A stretch of 64,000 nucleotides of DNA from an uncultured Muribaculaceae bacterium (GCA_910577315.1 CAJTME010000001.1:248001-312000), one strand, 5' to 3'; counted from the stretch's first letter, positions 1-9,600 are shown. Made by a program: numbers and translations. The notes: generated by a model from the sequence alone, not told the origin.

Positions 1-1
1 A

Positions 2-475
2 CGCATCGTCGTTGCCGTGCCGCGCGGCGCCCAGTACGAGACCGGATTCAGCCGTTGGGTTCGCGCCATCGCACGCCTCACACGCCAGCTCGGCTGCCGC
101 GTGATATTCTGCTGCCACGCCGACGTCCAGCCACTTATCCGAGGCGTGCTGTATCAGGAGAACTACGGCGTGCGCTGCGAATTCCGCACCATCGAATCGC
201 TCGACGAAATGATACTTATGACAGGCAGGATTCTCGACGACGACCTGTTCATCGTCATCAGCGCCCGCGCCCACTCGGTGTCGCACACCGACGAGGTCAC
301 CGAAATGCCCTCGCTACTCCAGCGCAACTTCTCGCGCAATAACATCATCGTCATCTACCCCGAGCAATTCGGCGAAGCCCCTGCCCTCACATCCTTCTCC
401 GACCCCCTCGCCTCCGACCTCTCCACCACCCCCACCGGCTGGCTCACAAAGCTGTGGAAACGGGTGGGGAAGTGA
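2..475 (+). CDS. Cation:proton antiporter, C-terminal fragment (5' end outside window)
   Basis: The reading frame is open from the window edge, so this is the 3' end of a longer gene; the GTG at 17 is probably internal. The 157 visible residues look like the cytoplasmic C-terminal domain of Bacteroidales sodium/proton antiporters (CPA2/KefB-like), a Rossmann-like or universal-stress-like fold. Features that fit are an alternating beta/alpha pattern (RIVVAVP, CRVIFCCHAD, LFIVISARA), a segment on stress-type hydrophobic strands, and a closing NNIIVIYPEQFG strand. No membrane segment is in the visible part, so the transport function is inferred from resemblance alone. It ends 22 bases before the transposase gene. 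Confidence 0.55.
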   Translation, partial: RIVVAVPRGAQYETGFSRWVRAIARLTRQLGCRVIFCCHADVQPLIRGVLYQENYGVRCEFRTIESLDEMILMTGRILDDDLFIVISARAHSVSHTDEVTEMPSLLQRNFSRNNIIVIYPEQFGEAPALTSFSDPLASDLSTTPTGWLTKLWKRVGK

Positions 476-497
476 AAAAAGGCTGATTAAATGAGCC

Positions 498-1025
498 ATG
501 AATATGCAGCCATTCCATAATCGCCGCAACAATAGGGCCAAATGGCATAATTATTGCCACGGCCTATACTTCATAACGATTTGCACACTCGACAAAAAAC
601 ATTTTTTCGGGCAAATCAACAATGGCATGATTACATATCATCCTATTGGCAAAATTGCCGTAAGCAACATAACCAATCTACCAGCGCATGTTAAGGACGT
701 GGAAGTTGTGAACTATATAGTAATGCCTAATCATATCCATCTTATATTGCATATATCTTCCTCAGCCACCTCCGAGCCAAAAGGCTGTTTAAAACCATCT
801 AACCACTCCGTAAACGAGGTTGACTTCCATTACAACTCTCGCCTCTCCATTACCGTAAGGTCATTGAAATCCGCTATCACCAAAGAGGCAAGAAACGTTT
901 GCAGCGATTTCAAGTGGCAACGGGGCTATCATGACCATATCATCCGCGACCAAAGGGCATTTGACAACATCATGGCATACGTAGATAACAATGTCGCTCT
1001 ATGGCACAACGACTGCCTAAGATAA
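498..1025 (+). CDS. REP-associated tyrosine transposase (RAYT, Y1/HUH family)
   Basis: 175 aa, the usual size for single-domain Y1 transposases of the REP-associated (TnpA-REP) group. The HUH metal-binding motif is MPNHIHL (His79, His81). A late W-x-x-GYHDHIIRD stretch (about 140-151) is typical of RAYTs, and Tyr161 in the following helix (IMAYVDNN) sits where the nucleophilic tyrosine of E. coli RayT is found. Such enzymes cut and join single-stranded DNA at REP hairpins and are normally chromosomal single copies that mobilise REP/REPIN repeats rather than themselves. Here the gene is followed, 7 bases after its stop codon, by two inverted palindromes (1033-1172) that look like its substrate. 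The gene is visibly more AT-rich than its neighbours, suggesting acquisition by transfer. Confidence 0.85.
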   Translation: MNMQPFHNRRNNRAKWHNYCHGLYFITICTLDKKHFFGQINNGMITYHPIGKIAVSNITNLPAHVKDVEVVNYIVMPNHIHLILHISSSATSEPKGCLKPSNHSVNEVDFHYNSRLSITVRSLKSAITKEARNVCSDFKWQRGYHDHIIRDQRAFDNIMAYVDNNVALWHNDCLR

Positions 1026-1032
1026 CCCCAGG

Positions 1033-1172
1033 ACAGTAGGGGCGCAGCATGCTGCGCCCGCGCCAACGACACATTTATTTGTTATATATTCAATTTGTTA
1101 TATATTCCGGTGGTTTACCCATCCGGGCGGTTTCCATCCGGGCGCGGGCGCAGCATGCTGCGCCCCTACTGT
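1033..1172. repeat. REPIN-like element: two inverted REP-type palindromes
   Basis: A 32-bp sequence at 1033-1064 recurs as a perfect reverse complement at 1141-1172. Each arm contains the perfect 20-bp palindrome GGGCGCAGCATGCTGCGCCC, with an asymmetric tail (ACAGTAGG on one side, GCGCC on the other). The 76-bp spacer holds a 14-bp direct repeat TTTGTTATATATTC (1078-1091 and 1094-1107) and two copies of CATCCGGGCG. Two REPs in inverted orientation next to a RAYT gene is the definition of a REPIN arrangement. Confidence 0.8.
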
Positions 1173-1180
1173 TTTAAAAT

Positions 1181-1210
1181 AAAAAACGGACGCCGGGGGC
1201 GTCCGTTTTT
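1181..1210 (-). terminator. Rho-independent terminator of the 1229-2161 gene
   Basis: A GC-rich stem (ACGGACGCC pairing with GGCGTCCGT, around 1187-1206) is flanked by A6 on the plus strand, giving a U-run on the minus-strand transcript, 19 bases after the stop codon. Confidence 0.8.
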
Positions 1211-1228
1211 GGTATGGGGGGATGTTAA

Positions 1229-2161
1229 TTACTTAACGACTTTGACGGTCTTGCTGCCCTGGCGAGCGATGAAGAGGCCGTTTTCGGGGTTAGCTACGCG
1301 TACACCCTGGAGGTTGAAGTATTCAACGGGAGCGTTTGCGTCGATTTCTACGCCTTCAACGCCGTTGCTCTTGGGGATGAAGTAAAGTTCAGCTTCCTGA
1401 GCGAGACCGTTCGAAAGGACGAGCTTAACAGTGCCTTCAAAAGGTTCAGTGAAGAACATGTTGTTACCCTTGTCAAACTGGCAGAAGTTAACTTCGCCGT
1501 CAGCCACGATAGCACCACCCACGGTGTAGCTGATGTTCGACCAAGAGCCGTCGGCAGAAACCTTGAACTCTACGTTGGGGTCGATAACCTTGTCACCGCC
1601 GAGTTCAATGGTGTAGGTTTCGTAATCTTCGGTTTCCATTTTCCATTCGGGAAGCCATGCCCAGTCAGACATAGCACCGATGAGGCAGGCGTCAACACCT
1701 GTTACGAGATCGGAAGAAGTGGTGAGGGTCATGGTGGTGTAGTCGGCAGAAACCTCGATAGTCCATGTGCCGGGGGTAGGAGTGGTGGGAGGAAGAACAA
1801 CGTTTTCACCCCAGGGACGAAGTTCGAGAGGCTTACCTACCTGGCTGGCATCGAGAACTACTGCACCTTCCTCAAGGTCTTCGGGAGCAGGAGCGAGAGC
1901 GCCTTCGTTAAACTGTGCCCATGCATCCATGGGATTGCCGTCTGCATCGAGCTTGCCGTCTTCATAGACTGCGGTAGACACCTTGAACATGCCAACTTCA
2001 AGAGTGATGGCCCAGTTGCCAGCGGCATTCTTTTCAAGTGCTACGGGGGTGTCGGGAGTCCAGGTACCACCTTCGCCACCAAAGTCACCGACGATGTATA
2101 CCTGAGCGTTCATTGACACAGCTGCGAGAGCGGCAGCTGCAAAAGCGTAAAATTTTTTCAT
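1229..2161 (-). CDS. Secreted SusE/SusF-like sugar-binding protein with C-terminal sorting-like domain
   Basis: 310 aa. A Sec signal peptide ends near residue 19-20 (SMNA|Q); it has no lipobox cysteine, unlike the two lipoproteins encoded upstream. Two beta-rich modules (about 21-150 and 155-265) resemble the starch-binding-like modules of SusE/SusF; short motifs such as YIVGDF and LIGAMSDW fit such folds. The last 40 residues (VEYFNLQGVRV...GLFIARQGSKTVKV) match the type A C-terminal sorting-like domain common in Bacteroidales. It lies downstream of the susCDEF operon on the same strand but is separated by a terminator and has its own promoter, so it may be controlled separately. A role in binding glycan at the cell surface is inferred. 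Confidence 0.65.
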   Translation of the reverse strand: MKKFYAFAAAALAAVSMNAQVYIVGDFGGEGGTWTPDTPVALEKNAAGNWAITLEVGMFKVSTAVYEDGKLDADGNPMDAWAQFNEGALAPAPEDLEEGAVVLDASQVGKPLELRPWGENVVLPPTTPTPGTWTIEVSADYTTMTLTTSSDLVTGVDACLIGAMSDWAWLPEWKMETEDYETYTIELGGDKVIDPNVEFKVSADGSWSNISYTVGGAIVADGEVNFCQFDKGNNMFFTEPFEGTVKLVLSNGLAQEAELYFIPKSNGVEGVEIDANAPVEYFNLQGVRVANPENGLFIARQGSKTVKVVK

Positions 2162-2257
2162 GCTTCGATTGTTAAGTTAGTGAAAGTTATTAAGGTTTTG
2201 TTTTGATATAATCTTGCTATATACAAAAGGCGTGTTTTTCAAAAGCCTTTCACGCCA

Positions 2258-2287
2258 CAAAATTACCAATATTTTTTTAAACTGCAA
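2258..2287 (-). promoter_or_regulatory. Bacteroidetes promoter of the 1229-2161 gene
   Basis: On the minus strand the -7 box TAATTTTG (2258-2265) matches TAnnTTTG exactly, with TTGC (2284-2287) 18 bases upstream as -33 box. The leader of about 90 nt begins with a hairpin (GGCGTG pairing with CACGCC) followed by TTTT, which could act as an attenuator. Confidence 0.7.
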
Positions 2288-2310
2288 CTCTTTTTCAAAT
2301 AAAATTTTAA

Positions 2311-2346
2311 AAAAAATGCCGGTCTCAATAATGAGGCCGGCATTTT
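2311..2346. terminator. Terminator of the susCDEF operon
   Basis: A 14-bp stem with one wobble pair (AATGCCGGTCTC with GAGGCCGGCATT) and loop AATAAT lies 25 bases after the 2371-3822 gene. The minus-strand transcript ends in a run of U. It isolates the downstream gene. Confidence 0.85.
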
Positions 2347-2370
2347 CAACTCAGTTTGATAATTCCTTAA

Positions 2371-3822
2371 TTATTTCTTTGTAATCTTAAGCTTATTGGG
2401 CTGCTTGGTGAAGTCAAGCTCAATATCATACGTGCCGTCCTCGTCAAGCATGAGGTTAGCACCGTTCTGCACGAGGTCATCAGCCTGACCACCATAGCTG
2501 ATTGTCCAGCTGTGATCCACGCAGAACTTATACTCGCCTGCGGTAAGCTTCACTCCGTTAGCGGTCCACTTCTGGAAGCGGGCGTTCGGAGTCAAGTCAA
2601 CTGCGGTTTCGAGGTTCCATTCATTAAATGCTCCAATTACGCTGATCTGCTTGATAGGTGTCGCGCTGTACTCCATTGTGCCAAGATTTACCTTGATGTA
2701 GTAGAGGCCATTCTCGGCAGTCATATTTGTTCCTTCGCCATTGGCAACCTGAACAAGTGAACCTTTGAGGACACCCTGCTCGCTGACTGTCTGTTCCCCG
2801 TCAAGCATGAAGCTGATGCCTTTCTTGGTGCTCTGAGCGGAGATATACCAGTCGTTGTAGAGACGGAGTGTACCATCGTAGGTGACATAATCCGTTGTAA
2901 AGAGCTTCAAAGCACTCTTCACAGAAGTACCAGTGGCAGAACCGGGAACCCAAAGTTGCTCAAATGCGAGGGTTACCTTGTATGTCATGTTCACAACATC
3001 AATGGTGATGAGGTAAGGCGAGTTGTTGTTGATCTCGCCGGCCACAGCGCCTTCGCCCTCAACGAGAGCGCCAGAAGCAGCTGTTGCGGTTTCAACACCA
3101 ATGAGACCTTCCTGACTCTGGATGTTGGCGGTGGGTATTACCATCCACTGGAAACCCGCTTCGAGGACGTCTACCTGAACGGTGAAGAGACCGTCGTCAT
3201 AGACACTGCCTTCAACAGCCTTGGTCATATCCATATAAGCCCAGTCGGCACCGGCTGCCTTATATTTGAGCGAGTAGGCGGTTGATAGGATGCGGTCGGG
3301 GGTAAAGGGAACGAAGTCGTAAGTGTACTCGGCATAGAGTTTGTCCTTGCCACCGAGACGCATGGTCGAGAGATCGCTCACCGCATAAGCAGCCCAGCGG
3401 GTGTAGAGGGTAATCTGGGCAGGATCCTTGGTGAAGTTATCGTAGATAGCCGAGTTAATGGTCGAAGCGGCAACAGAGGCAACGCTATCCTCTTCATTGA
3501 ACTCAGCTGGAACATCGATGGTCACGCTCTTGGCGAAATCCTCAGTGGTCGACATGTCAACCTTGAATACGAGGTCATAGTCAGCGGGGAAATCAGTAAG
3601 CTCGGTGATATTGGCAAGGACAGCCTTTTCGCCGGCATCAGCGAGAGTCTGGAGATTGATGGCTTTCTCCGCACCATTTTCAACCTGCGAGAGAGCGAGA
3701 TTGGCGCTGTCAAATATTTCAAGCTGGGGATTTTTTTGACCTTCGGGATTGGGCAGCTCGTCGTCGCAAGCCGTGAATCCGAGGGCAAGTGCAACCCCGC
3801 AGAGAAGTGCTAATTTCTTCAT
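2371..3822 (-). CDS. SusF/SusE-like outer-membrane glycan-binding lipoprotein
   Basis: 483 aa. A lipoprotein signal ends in GFTAC with Cys19 as lipidation site, followed by acidic residues (DDELPNPEG) as is common for surface-exposed lipoproteins of Bacteroidetes. A SusE-type N-terminal domain (about 30-140) is followed by three beta-sandwich modules; the last (IGAFNEWNLE ... AGEYKFCVDHSWTISYGG, about 392-480) has the typical carbohydrate-binding pattern of SusE/SusF, with aromatic residues likely to stack on sugar. It is the last gene of susC-D-E-F. A large hairpin separates it from the preceding gene. SusE/F proteins bind polysaccharide at the surface but are not catalytic; the actual glycan is not shown by the sequence. 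Confidence 0.8.
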   Translation of the reverse strand: MKKLALLCGVALALGFTACDDELPNPEGQKNPQLEIFDSANLALSQVENGAEKAINLQTLADAGEKAVLANITELTDFPADYDLVFKVDMSTTEDFAKSVTIDVPAEFNEEDSVASVAASTINSAIYDNFTKDPAQITLYTRWAAYAVSDLSTMRLGGKDKLYAEYTYDFVPFTPDRILSTAYSLKYKAAGADWAYMDMTKAVEGSVYDDGLFTVQVDVLEAGFQWMVIPTANIQSQEGLIGVETATAASGALVEGEGAVAGEINNNSPYLITIDVVNMTYKVTLAFEQLWVPGSATGTSVKSALKLFTTDYVTYDGTLRLYNDWYISAQSTKKGISFMLDGEQTVSEQGVLKGSLVQVANGEGTNMTAENGLYYIKVNLGTMEYSATPIKQISVIGAFNEWNLETAVDLTPNARFQKWTANGVKLTAGEYKFCVDHSWTISYGGQADDLVQNGANLMLDEDGTYDIELDFTKQPNKLKITKK

Positions 3823-3857
3823 ATTAATTTGGAAATTATTGATTATTGTTTTTTAGG

Positions 3858-3899
3858 TCCCGGGATAGCCGGCGCCGGATTGGACCGGCTTTCCCGGGA
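3858..3899. other. Intercistronic stem-loop between the susE-like and susF-like genes
   Basis: TCCCGGGA at 3858-3865 pairs with TCCCGGGA at 3892-3899, continued after one mismatch by AGCCGG/CCGGCT, giving a 14-bp stem. There is no U-run, so it more likely affects mRNA processing or relative expression than full termination. Confidence 0.7.
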
Positions 3900-3916
3900 G
3901 ATTGGGGTTACCTTAA

Positions 3917-5011
3917 TTATTCGGCCGCTTCGGGTTCGTTGAATACTGGTTCGTTGATTCCGGAAGCGTCGGGCGCGATGGTCACGTCGTACTTGCCAAC
4001 CTTAATGTAAACCTTGGGTTTGTCAACGAGGCTGACAGCGATAGTCACTTCGGTGGGTTCGGCGAGGTAGATACCCCAGTTGCCGTCACCGTTGACACCG
4101 TTGCCGGTCCAGGTCGAGCCGAGGTTTGCACCGTCGGAGAATGCACCGGTGATGTCTTCCACATAGAAGTTGCCTTCTGCCGATGCGATTTCGTATGCGG
4201 GCTTGTCCCAACCTACGAGTTCGGTGAAGAAGCGGAACTGGGTGGTGTAATCGACACCGGTTGCGCCTGCGTGAACCTCTTCGGTAGCACGGAGGGTGAA
4301 GGTACCGGCATAGATCTTGCAACCGATTTCGGGCTCAATGAGAGCGTAATCACGTTGGTAGATTTCCTTATTGGTCTCATCAGGAGTAGCAAAGCTTACC
4401 TCACCTACGTCACCGACAATATAAATCATACCTGCGGTGGGCACGGCATAGCTAAGGGCTACATTATTATAGGTAACAACGTTATTGGAGGCGATGAAGC
4501 TGCCGGCAACACCTGCGATTTCGCATGTGGCGCGGAAATACACCTTGAAGCCTTCAACCTGACCGCCATCGGCGATATATTCGTCCCAGGCTTCCTCACT
4601 GTCGATGCCGAGGAGCGAGCACATTCCGACTGCGAGGTTGTAGGTGCGGAGCTGCATGACGGCATTGTTGACGTCCTGGTTAGCGAGGGTAACATAGGTG
4701 GCGGGGGTAACGACTGCGCCGTCCTCATCCTTCACCTCGTCCTTAAACTCGCCGGTGAGGCTCATCTGGGCATTATAATTGGCCTTGGCAGCGAATCCGT
4801 AGTCAGGCTGCGAGCATGTGAGGACGAAGGTCGACTTATCCTCCATGTCTCCGGTTGTTGCGAGGTACTCGTTCTGGAGCGCAGGAGCGTTGACTGTGAA
4901 CGTAGTGGGCTCCTGGAACACGGGCTTCTCGGTGTCGACACAGCTCGAGACGCCGGCCGCGAGAGCTACCCCGGTCATGAGATATATGAATTTTTTCATT
5001 TGGGTGTTCAT
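3917..5011 (-). CDS. SusE domain-containing outer-membrane lipoprotein
   Basis: 364 aa. The signal peptide ends in GVSSC (Cys24, counting from the first Met); starting at the second Met (4999) would give a more standard lipoprotein signal. Residues about 30-180 fit the SusE N-terminal domain (FTVNAPALQNEYLA..., STFVLTCSQPDYGFA). The second half (YIVGDVGEVSF to the end) is a beta-rich module similar in motif to the other binding proteins here. It is third in the susC-D-E-F operon, 36 bases after susD. It probably forms part of the surface glycan-binding complex around the SusCD transporter. Confidence 0.8.
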   Translation of the reverse strand: MNTQMKKFIYLMTGVALAAGVSSCVDTEKPVFQEPTTFTVNAPALQNEYLATTGDMEDKSTFVLTCSQPDYGFAAKANYNAQMSLTGEFKDEVKDEDGAVVTPATYVTLANQDVNNAVMQLRTYNLAVGMCSLLGIDSEEAWDEYIADGGQVEGFKVYFRATCEIAGVAGSFIASNNVVTYNNVALSYAVPTAGMIYIVGDVGEVSFATPDETNKEIYQRDYALIEPEIGCKIYAGTFTLRATEEVHAGATGVDYTTQFRFFTELVGWDKPAYEIASAEGNFYVEDITGAFSDGANLGSTWTGNGVNGDGNWGIYLAEPTEVTIAVSLVDKPKVYIKVGKYDVTIAPDASGINEPVFNEPEAAE

Positions 5012-5047
5012 GAATTGATTAATGAATAGTCAATGCTACCGGTAGAA

Positions 5048-6628
5048 TCAATAGCCGGGGTTCTGGCCGATGGTGGCGATGTACTGGTAGGGGATGGGGA
5101 AGAGGGCGCGGTAGGAGTCGATGCCTGTGCCGGTATACTCACCGCCCTTCCATGACCACAGGTAGGTTGAACCGGTATAGAGGTTGAAGCGGATGAGGTC
5201 AGAACGACGGTGACCTTCGGCATAGAGTTCGCAAAGACGCTCCTTGAGAATCTCGGAAGCTGTGGGTGCTGCGATGGGGTCGAGACCTACACGCTCACGT
5301 ACTTTGTTGAAGTAGGTGAAACCGTCGCAGTTGACACCGTGGAGCTGACATTCGGCGAGCATGAGGTATGCGTCGGCAAGGCGGAACAAGGGATAATCCG
5401 TGTCAGATACTTGCGAGCCATTGTTATAGCTGAAGTCGGGGTCGTTAAGTGCGGCTGTGTTGTAATAGTCATCTTCGGTGGTGTTGGTGTACTTGATGAG
5501 CATATAGCCGCAGGAGTTCTCCTTGTAGGAAGCGAGGTCGGGAATTTCTTCCTGATAGTCGCCTTCGTAGATGAGGCGGCGGGGGTCGCCTTTAAGAGCT
5601 TTGGAGAGCTCGGGACGGCAACGGAGGCCCGACCATGGAGTACCGAAGTTGTTCAGTTCTTTCAGCTTGGTTGCAAGCGGGGTGTCATCACCATCAGCTT
5701 CCATATACGCACCGATAGTAAGATAGGTGGTACCACCCCATGTCTCAGTGAAGCCGATGCGCTGGGGAACGCCCCAGATGATTTCTCCGTTGCCTACATA
5801 CTTGTCGTTAGAGGCACAGAAAAGATACTTATACTCGGGAGCGAGCTGAAGACCGGTGCCAACCACTTTCTGAAGGGCATTGGCACATTCCTGCCACATA
5901 GCCTTGCCGGTGTAAACTTCGGCGTTGAGATAAAGCTTGGCGAGGAGCATGTAGCCGGCTTCACGTGAAATACGGCCATAAGCCTGCTGAGCTGCGGGGA
6001 TAAGGTTATCAACATGAGTGGTGAGGTCTTCTACGGTACGTTCGAACATAGTAACGCGATCGCAGGTCTCGGGAGTAGCACCTGTTTCAGAATCCTCTGT
6101 CACCCACGGGCCTTTACCAAAGAGGTCGATAAGGCACCAGTTGGCATAACCGCGGAGCACACGTGCCTCGGCGTCCATAGCTGCGATTTCGGTATCGCTG
6201 TACCACTGGGGACCATACTGATGGAGGTCGTGGATGAATACCGATGCAACCTTGGCGAGGTGGTTCTCACGCGAGTAAGCAGCATAGATCCATTCGTTGT
6301 CGTTGCCCCAGGTGTTGAAGTTGAGTACGGTGTAACCGGGGTCATTCCATTTGTCGGAGATGAAGAATTCGTCGGCCACGATTTCCTGAAGGTTGAAGTG
6401 GCAGCGGAGGAACGAGCCTGCACCGCCGTCAGAAACGTTGAGGCCGTCGCCAGTGAGGAGGTCGTAGTACATGCTGGCGAATACGCCCTCCATGTCTGCT
6501 TTGGATGTGATCTCGGTGATGGTGTTGGGATCATCGGGCTCAACGTTGAGGTCGCCGACACAAGAGCTGGTGGAGAGCATGGCGCTGACCGCTACGAAGC
6601 CGGGAACCAGATATTTGGTGAATTTCAT
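5048..6628 (-). CDS. susD: RagB/SusD family nutrient-uptake outer-membrane lipoprotein
   Basis: 526 aa, usual for SusD. The lipoprotein signal ends in STSSC (Cys23). The N-terminal SusD-like part contains helical TPR-type repeats (EARVLRGYANWCLIDLFG, SREAGYMLLAKLYLNAEVY), and the C-terminal RagB/SusD part ends with the typical FPIPYQYIATIGQNPGY. SusD is the lid that closes over the SusC barrel and captures oligosaccharide. It follows susC by 38 bases. The symbol denotes the family; specificity for starch is only suggested by the CDEF gene order. Confidence 0.93.
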   Translation of the reverse strand: MKFTKYLVPGFVAVSAMLSTSSCVGDLNVEPDDPNTITEITSKADMEGVFASMYYDLLTGDGLNVSDGGAGSFLRCHFNLQEIVADEFFISDKWNDPGYTVLNFNTWGNDNEWIYAAYSRENHLAKVASVFIHDLHQYGPQWYSDTEIAAMDAEARVLRGYANWCLIDLFGKGPWVTEDSETGATPETCDRVTMFERTVEDLTTHVDNLIPAAQQAYGRISREAGYMLLAKLYLNAEVYTGKAMWQECANALQKVVGTGLQLAPEYKYLFCASNDKYVGNGEIIWGVPQRIGFTETWGGTTYLTIGAYMEADGDDTPLATKLKELNNFGTPWSGLRCRPELSKALKGDPRRLIYEGDYQEEIPDLASYKENSCGYMLIKYTNTTEDDYYNTAALNDPDFSYNNGSQVSDTDYPLFRLADAYLMLAECQLHGVNCDGFTYFNKVRERVGLDPIAAPTASEILKERLCELYAEGHRRSDLIRFNLYTGSTYLWSWKGGEYTGTGIDSYRALFPIPYQYIATIGQNPGY

Positions 6629-6666
6629 ATATTGTCTTTTAAACGGATTCGTTGATTAAACAGAGT

Positions 6667-9600
6667 TTAGAAAGAGGCGACAACGCCGAGAGAGAAGGTG
6701 ATGGGTCGCGGATAAACGCTGTTGTCGATACCCTTGCTGTAAGAAACTTCGGGGTCGAGGCCTTTGTACTTGGTGATGACGAAGGGATTTTGCACGGCGC
6801 CGAAGAGGCGGAGGCGGAGCTGGTCGTGGAGGAGGTTATCCCAAGTATAGCCGAGGGTGATGTTGTCGCAACGTACGAACGAGGCGTTCTGAACGAAGTA
6901 GTTCGAGGTGAGCTGCTCTGTATTGCGGGCCTGAGAGAACAGGTATGTGTCAGCCATTACGTTCGACAGGGGCACAGTCGAGGTGGTCGGGTTGATGAAC
7001 ACGTTGTTTGCCTGGTTCTTGTTGTAAACCCAGTTGTCGAAGTTGCCACGGAGAACGAAACCGAAGTCCCAGTTCTTGAAGTTGAAGGTGTTGGACCAGT
7101 TGAGTGTCACAGCGGGGAAGATGCTGTGATACATAATCTTGTCAGCGTCGGTGATGATGCCGTCACCGTTCTGGTCAACATAAACGCCCTCAAGGGGATT
7201 GCCTGCGTTATCGTAAACCTGCTCGTAAACATAGAAGCTGTAAGCGGGATAGCCGACTTCGTGCTTTTCAACAAACACACCGTTGTCAATCGAACCGGTC
7301 ACACCATTGTAGCCGTCAGCGATGCGGGTAATCTTGTTCTTGTTGTAGGCGACGTTGATGTTGGAGTTCCAGCGGAAGTTCTGGGTAACGACGGGACGGG
7401 TATTGAGGTTGATTTCAAAGCCTTCGTTGCGGAGGTCGCCGGCATTGATGATACCGGTGTTGGACAGGTTTGAACCTGCGGGGAAGTTGGCCTCTACGAG
7501 AAGGTCTGAGGTCTTGCGGATGTAGTATTCGATGCTACCGTTGATGCGACCGTTGAGGAAACCGAAGTCAAGACCGACGTTCCAGGTTGCGGTAGATTCC
7601 CACTTGAGGTCAGCGTTATACTTGTCGGGGTTGAGGGGATGAACATATTCGCCGTTGAGGGGATAACGGTTGGTCATGTTCGAGAGGTTATTGTAGTACT
7701 TGGCGAGATAAGGATAGAAGTCGTTGTCAAGACCCTGCTGGCCGGTGACACCGTAACCGCCGCGGAGCTTAAGTTCGGTCATCCAGCCGCGGGCGCTTTC
7801 CATGAAGCTTTCGTCAAGAATCTTCCAACCGAGAGCAACGGCGGGATATGTACCCCAGCGGTGGGTTTTGCCGAAGCGCGAGGTACCGTCGTGACGGAGA
7901 GTAGCAGTCAGGAGGTAGCGGTCCATGAAGGTATAGTTAAGACGACCGAAGAACGACACGAGCTGATATGCCTGCTTGTAATAGTATGTATCAGCATACT
8001 GATATCCGGCATACTGGCGGAGGGCTTCGTCGGAGGCGTTGGCGATTGCGGGATCGACAACCGAGAAGGAGTGACCTTTCTGATCGAAATGCTGCCAGGA
8101 GTAACCGCCAGTTACGGAGAGAGCCGACTTGATGGCATCGAATTCCTTATTGTAGTTCACGAGAACGTCAAGCAGGAGCGAGAGGTTTTCGTCAAGGCTC
8201 TTGTCACGGTTGGCATAACCGGCCTTGAAGTTGGTTACGTTGCCATTGTCATCCTTAACGGAGAAGCCGCTCTTCCAAGCATTGGGCGAGAAGGCACTGT
8301 TGAGGTTGGCACACTCACCGTGGCTGTAGTCATAACCGAGGTTGAGGTTGGCGCTGAGCTCGCGGAGGAAAGGCATCTTGAGGTCGAACTGGATGTTGCC
8401 GACGCTCTGGTAAACGTTCGACTTCGAGCTATAGTCGTCGATGAGCGAACGGGGGTTGATAGCCTGAAGTGTGTTGATGTCAGTACCGGGAGTTGTGGGA
8501 CCCGCGACGTTACCCGAGTTGGCATAGGTTGTCCAGTTGTTGAACACGTTGCCTTCGGGATTCTTCACAGGAAGCGTGGGGTTGAATGAAACAGCTCCGC
8601 CAAGAGCGCCTTGGTCATAGGAGTTGCGGATGTAGGCTCCCTTGACGTTGGCGTTGATGGAGAGAAGGTCGTCGAAGAACTTGGGAGTGAGGTTGATGCT
8701 GCCGGTGAGGCGCTTCATTCCCGAGTTGCGGATGATACCCTGATTGTCGGTGTAGCCGACAGCGACGCGATAGGGAAGGAAGCCTGCGGTACCGCCCACA
8801 GAGAGGCTGTAGTCATGAGAGAATGATGTGCGGAGCACTTCCTTCTGCCAGTCGGTGTTGTAGATTACACGCTCGCCATTCACCATCTGACCGAGAGCGC
8901 TTGCAGGAACCGAGCCCTCGCCCTGAGTACGGATGATGAAGTCGGCAAATTCATTGCCGGTCATCATGTTCATGTAGTTGCGGGGAGTGTTCACGTAGAA
9001 GTTGGCCGAGAAGTTGACCTGGGGACGGCCGCTCTGACCTTTCTTGGTGGTGATGATGATGACACCGTTTGATGCGCGCGAACCGAAGATGGCGGTTGCC
9101 GATGCGTCTTTAAGGATGGTCATCGACTCGATGTTCTCGGGATTTACGAGAGCGAGGGGGTTGGACGAGCCGGTAACGCCTTTGGAGTCCATGGGCACGC
9201 CGTCAATCACGATAAGGGGTTCGGTGGTAGCTGAAAGCGAGGCACCGCCGCGAATCTGGATTGAAGCACCGCCTTGGGGGCTGCCGCCGTCGGTCGAAAC
9301 GACAACACCGGGGCTTGAACCGACGAGGAGGTCCTGGGCCGACGATGCGAGGCCGGCTTCGATTTCGTTAGGCTTAACGATACCTACCGAACCGGTGGCG
9401 TCGGATTTTTTCACTGTACCGTAACCGATGGCCACCACTTCCTGAAGGGCAACTGAGCTCGAGGTGAGGTTGACATCGATGTGGGTGCGGCCCTGGACAG
9501 CAACGGTCTGGGGTTCGCAGCCGATGTAGGAGAAAACGAGTGAGCCGTTGGGATCAACGACAATCGAGTAGTTACCGTCAAGGTCGGTAACCACGCCGTT

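Noticed and set aside
498..1172. A complete IS200/IS605 insertion sequence
   Set aside because: The protein is RAYT-like, there is no tnpB, and the flanking palindromes are both on one side of the gene.
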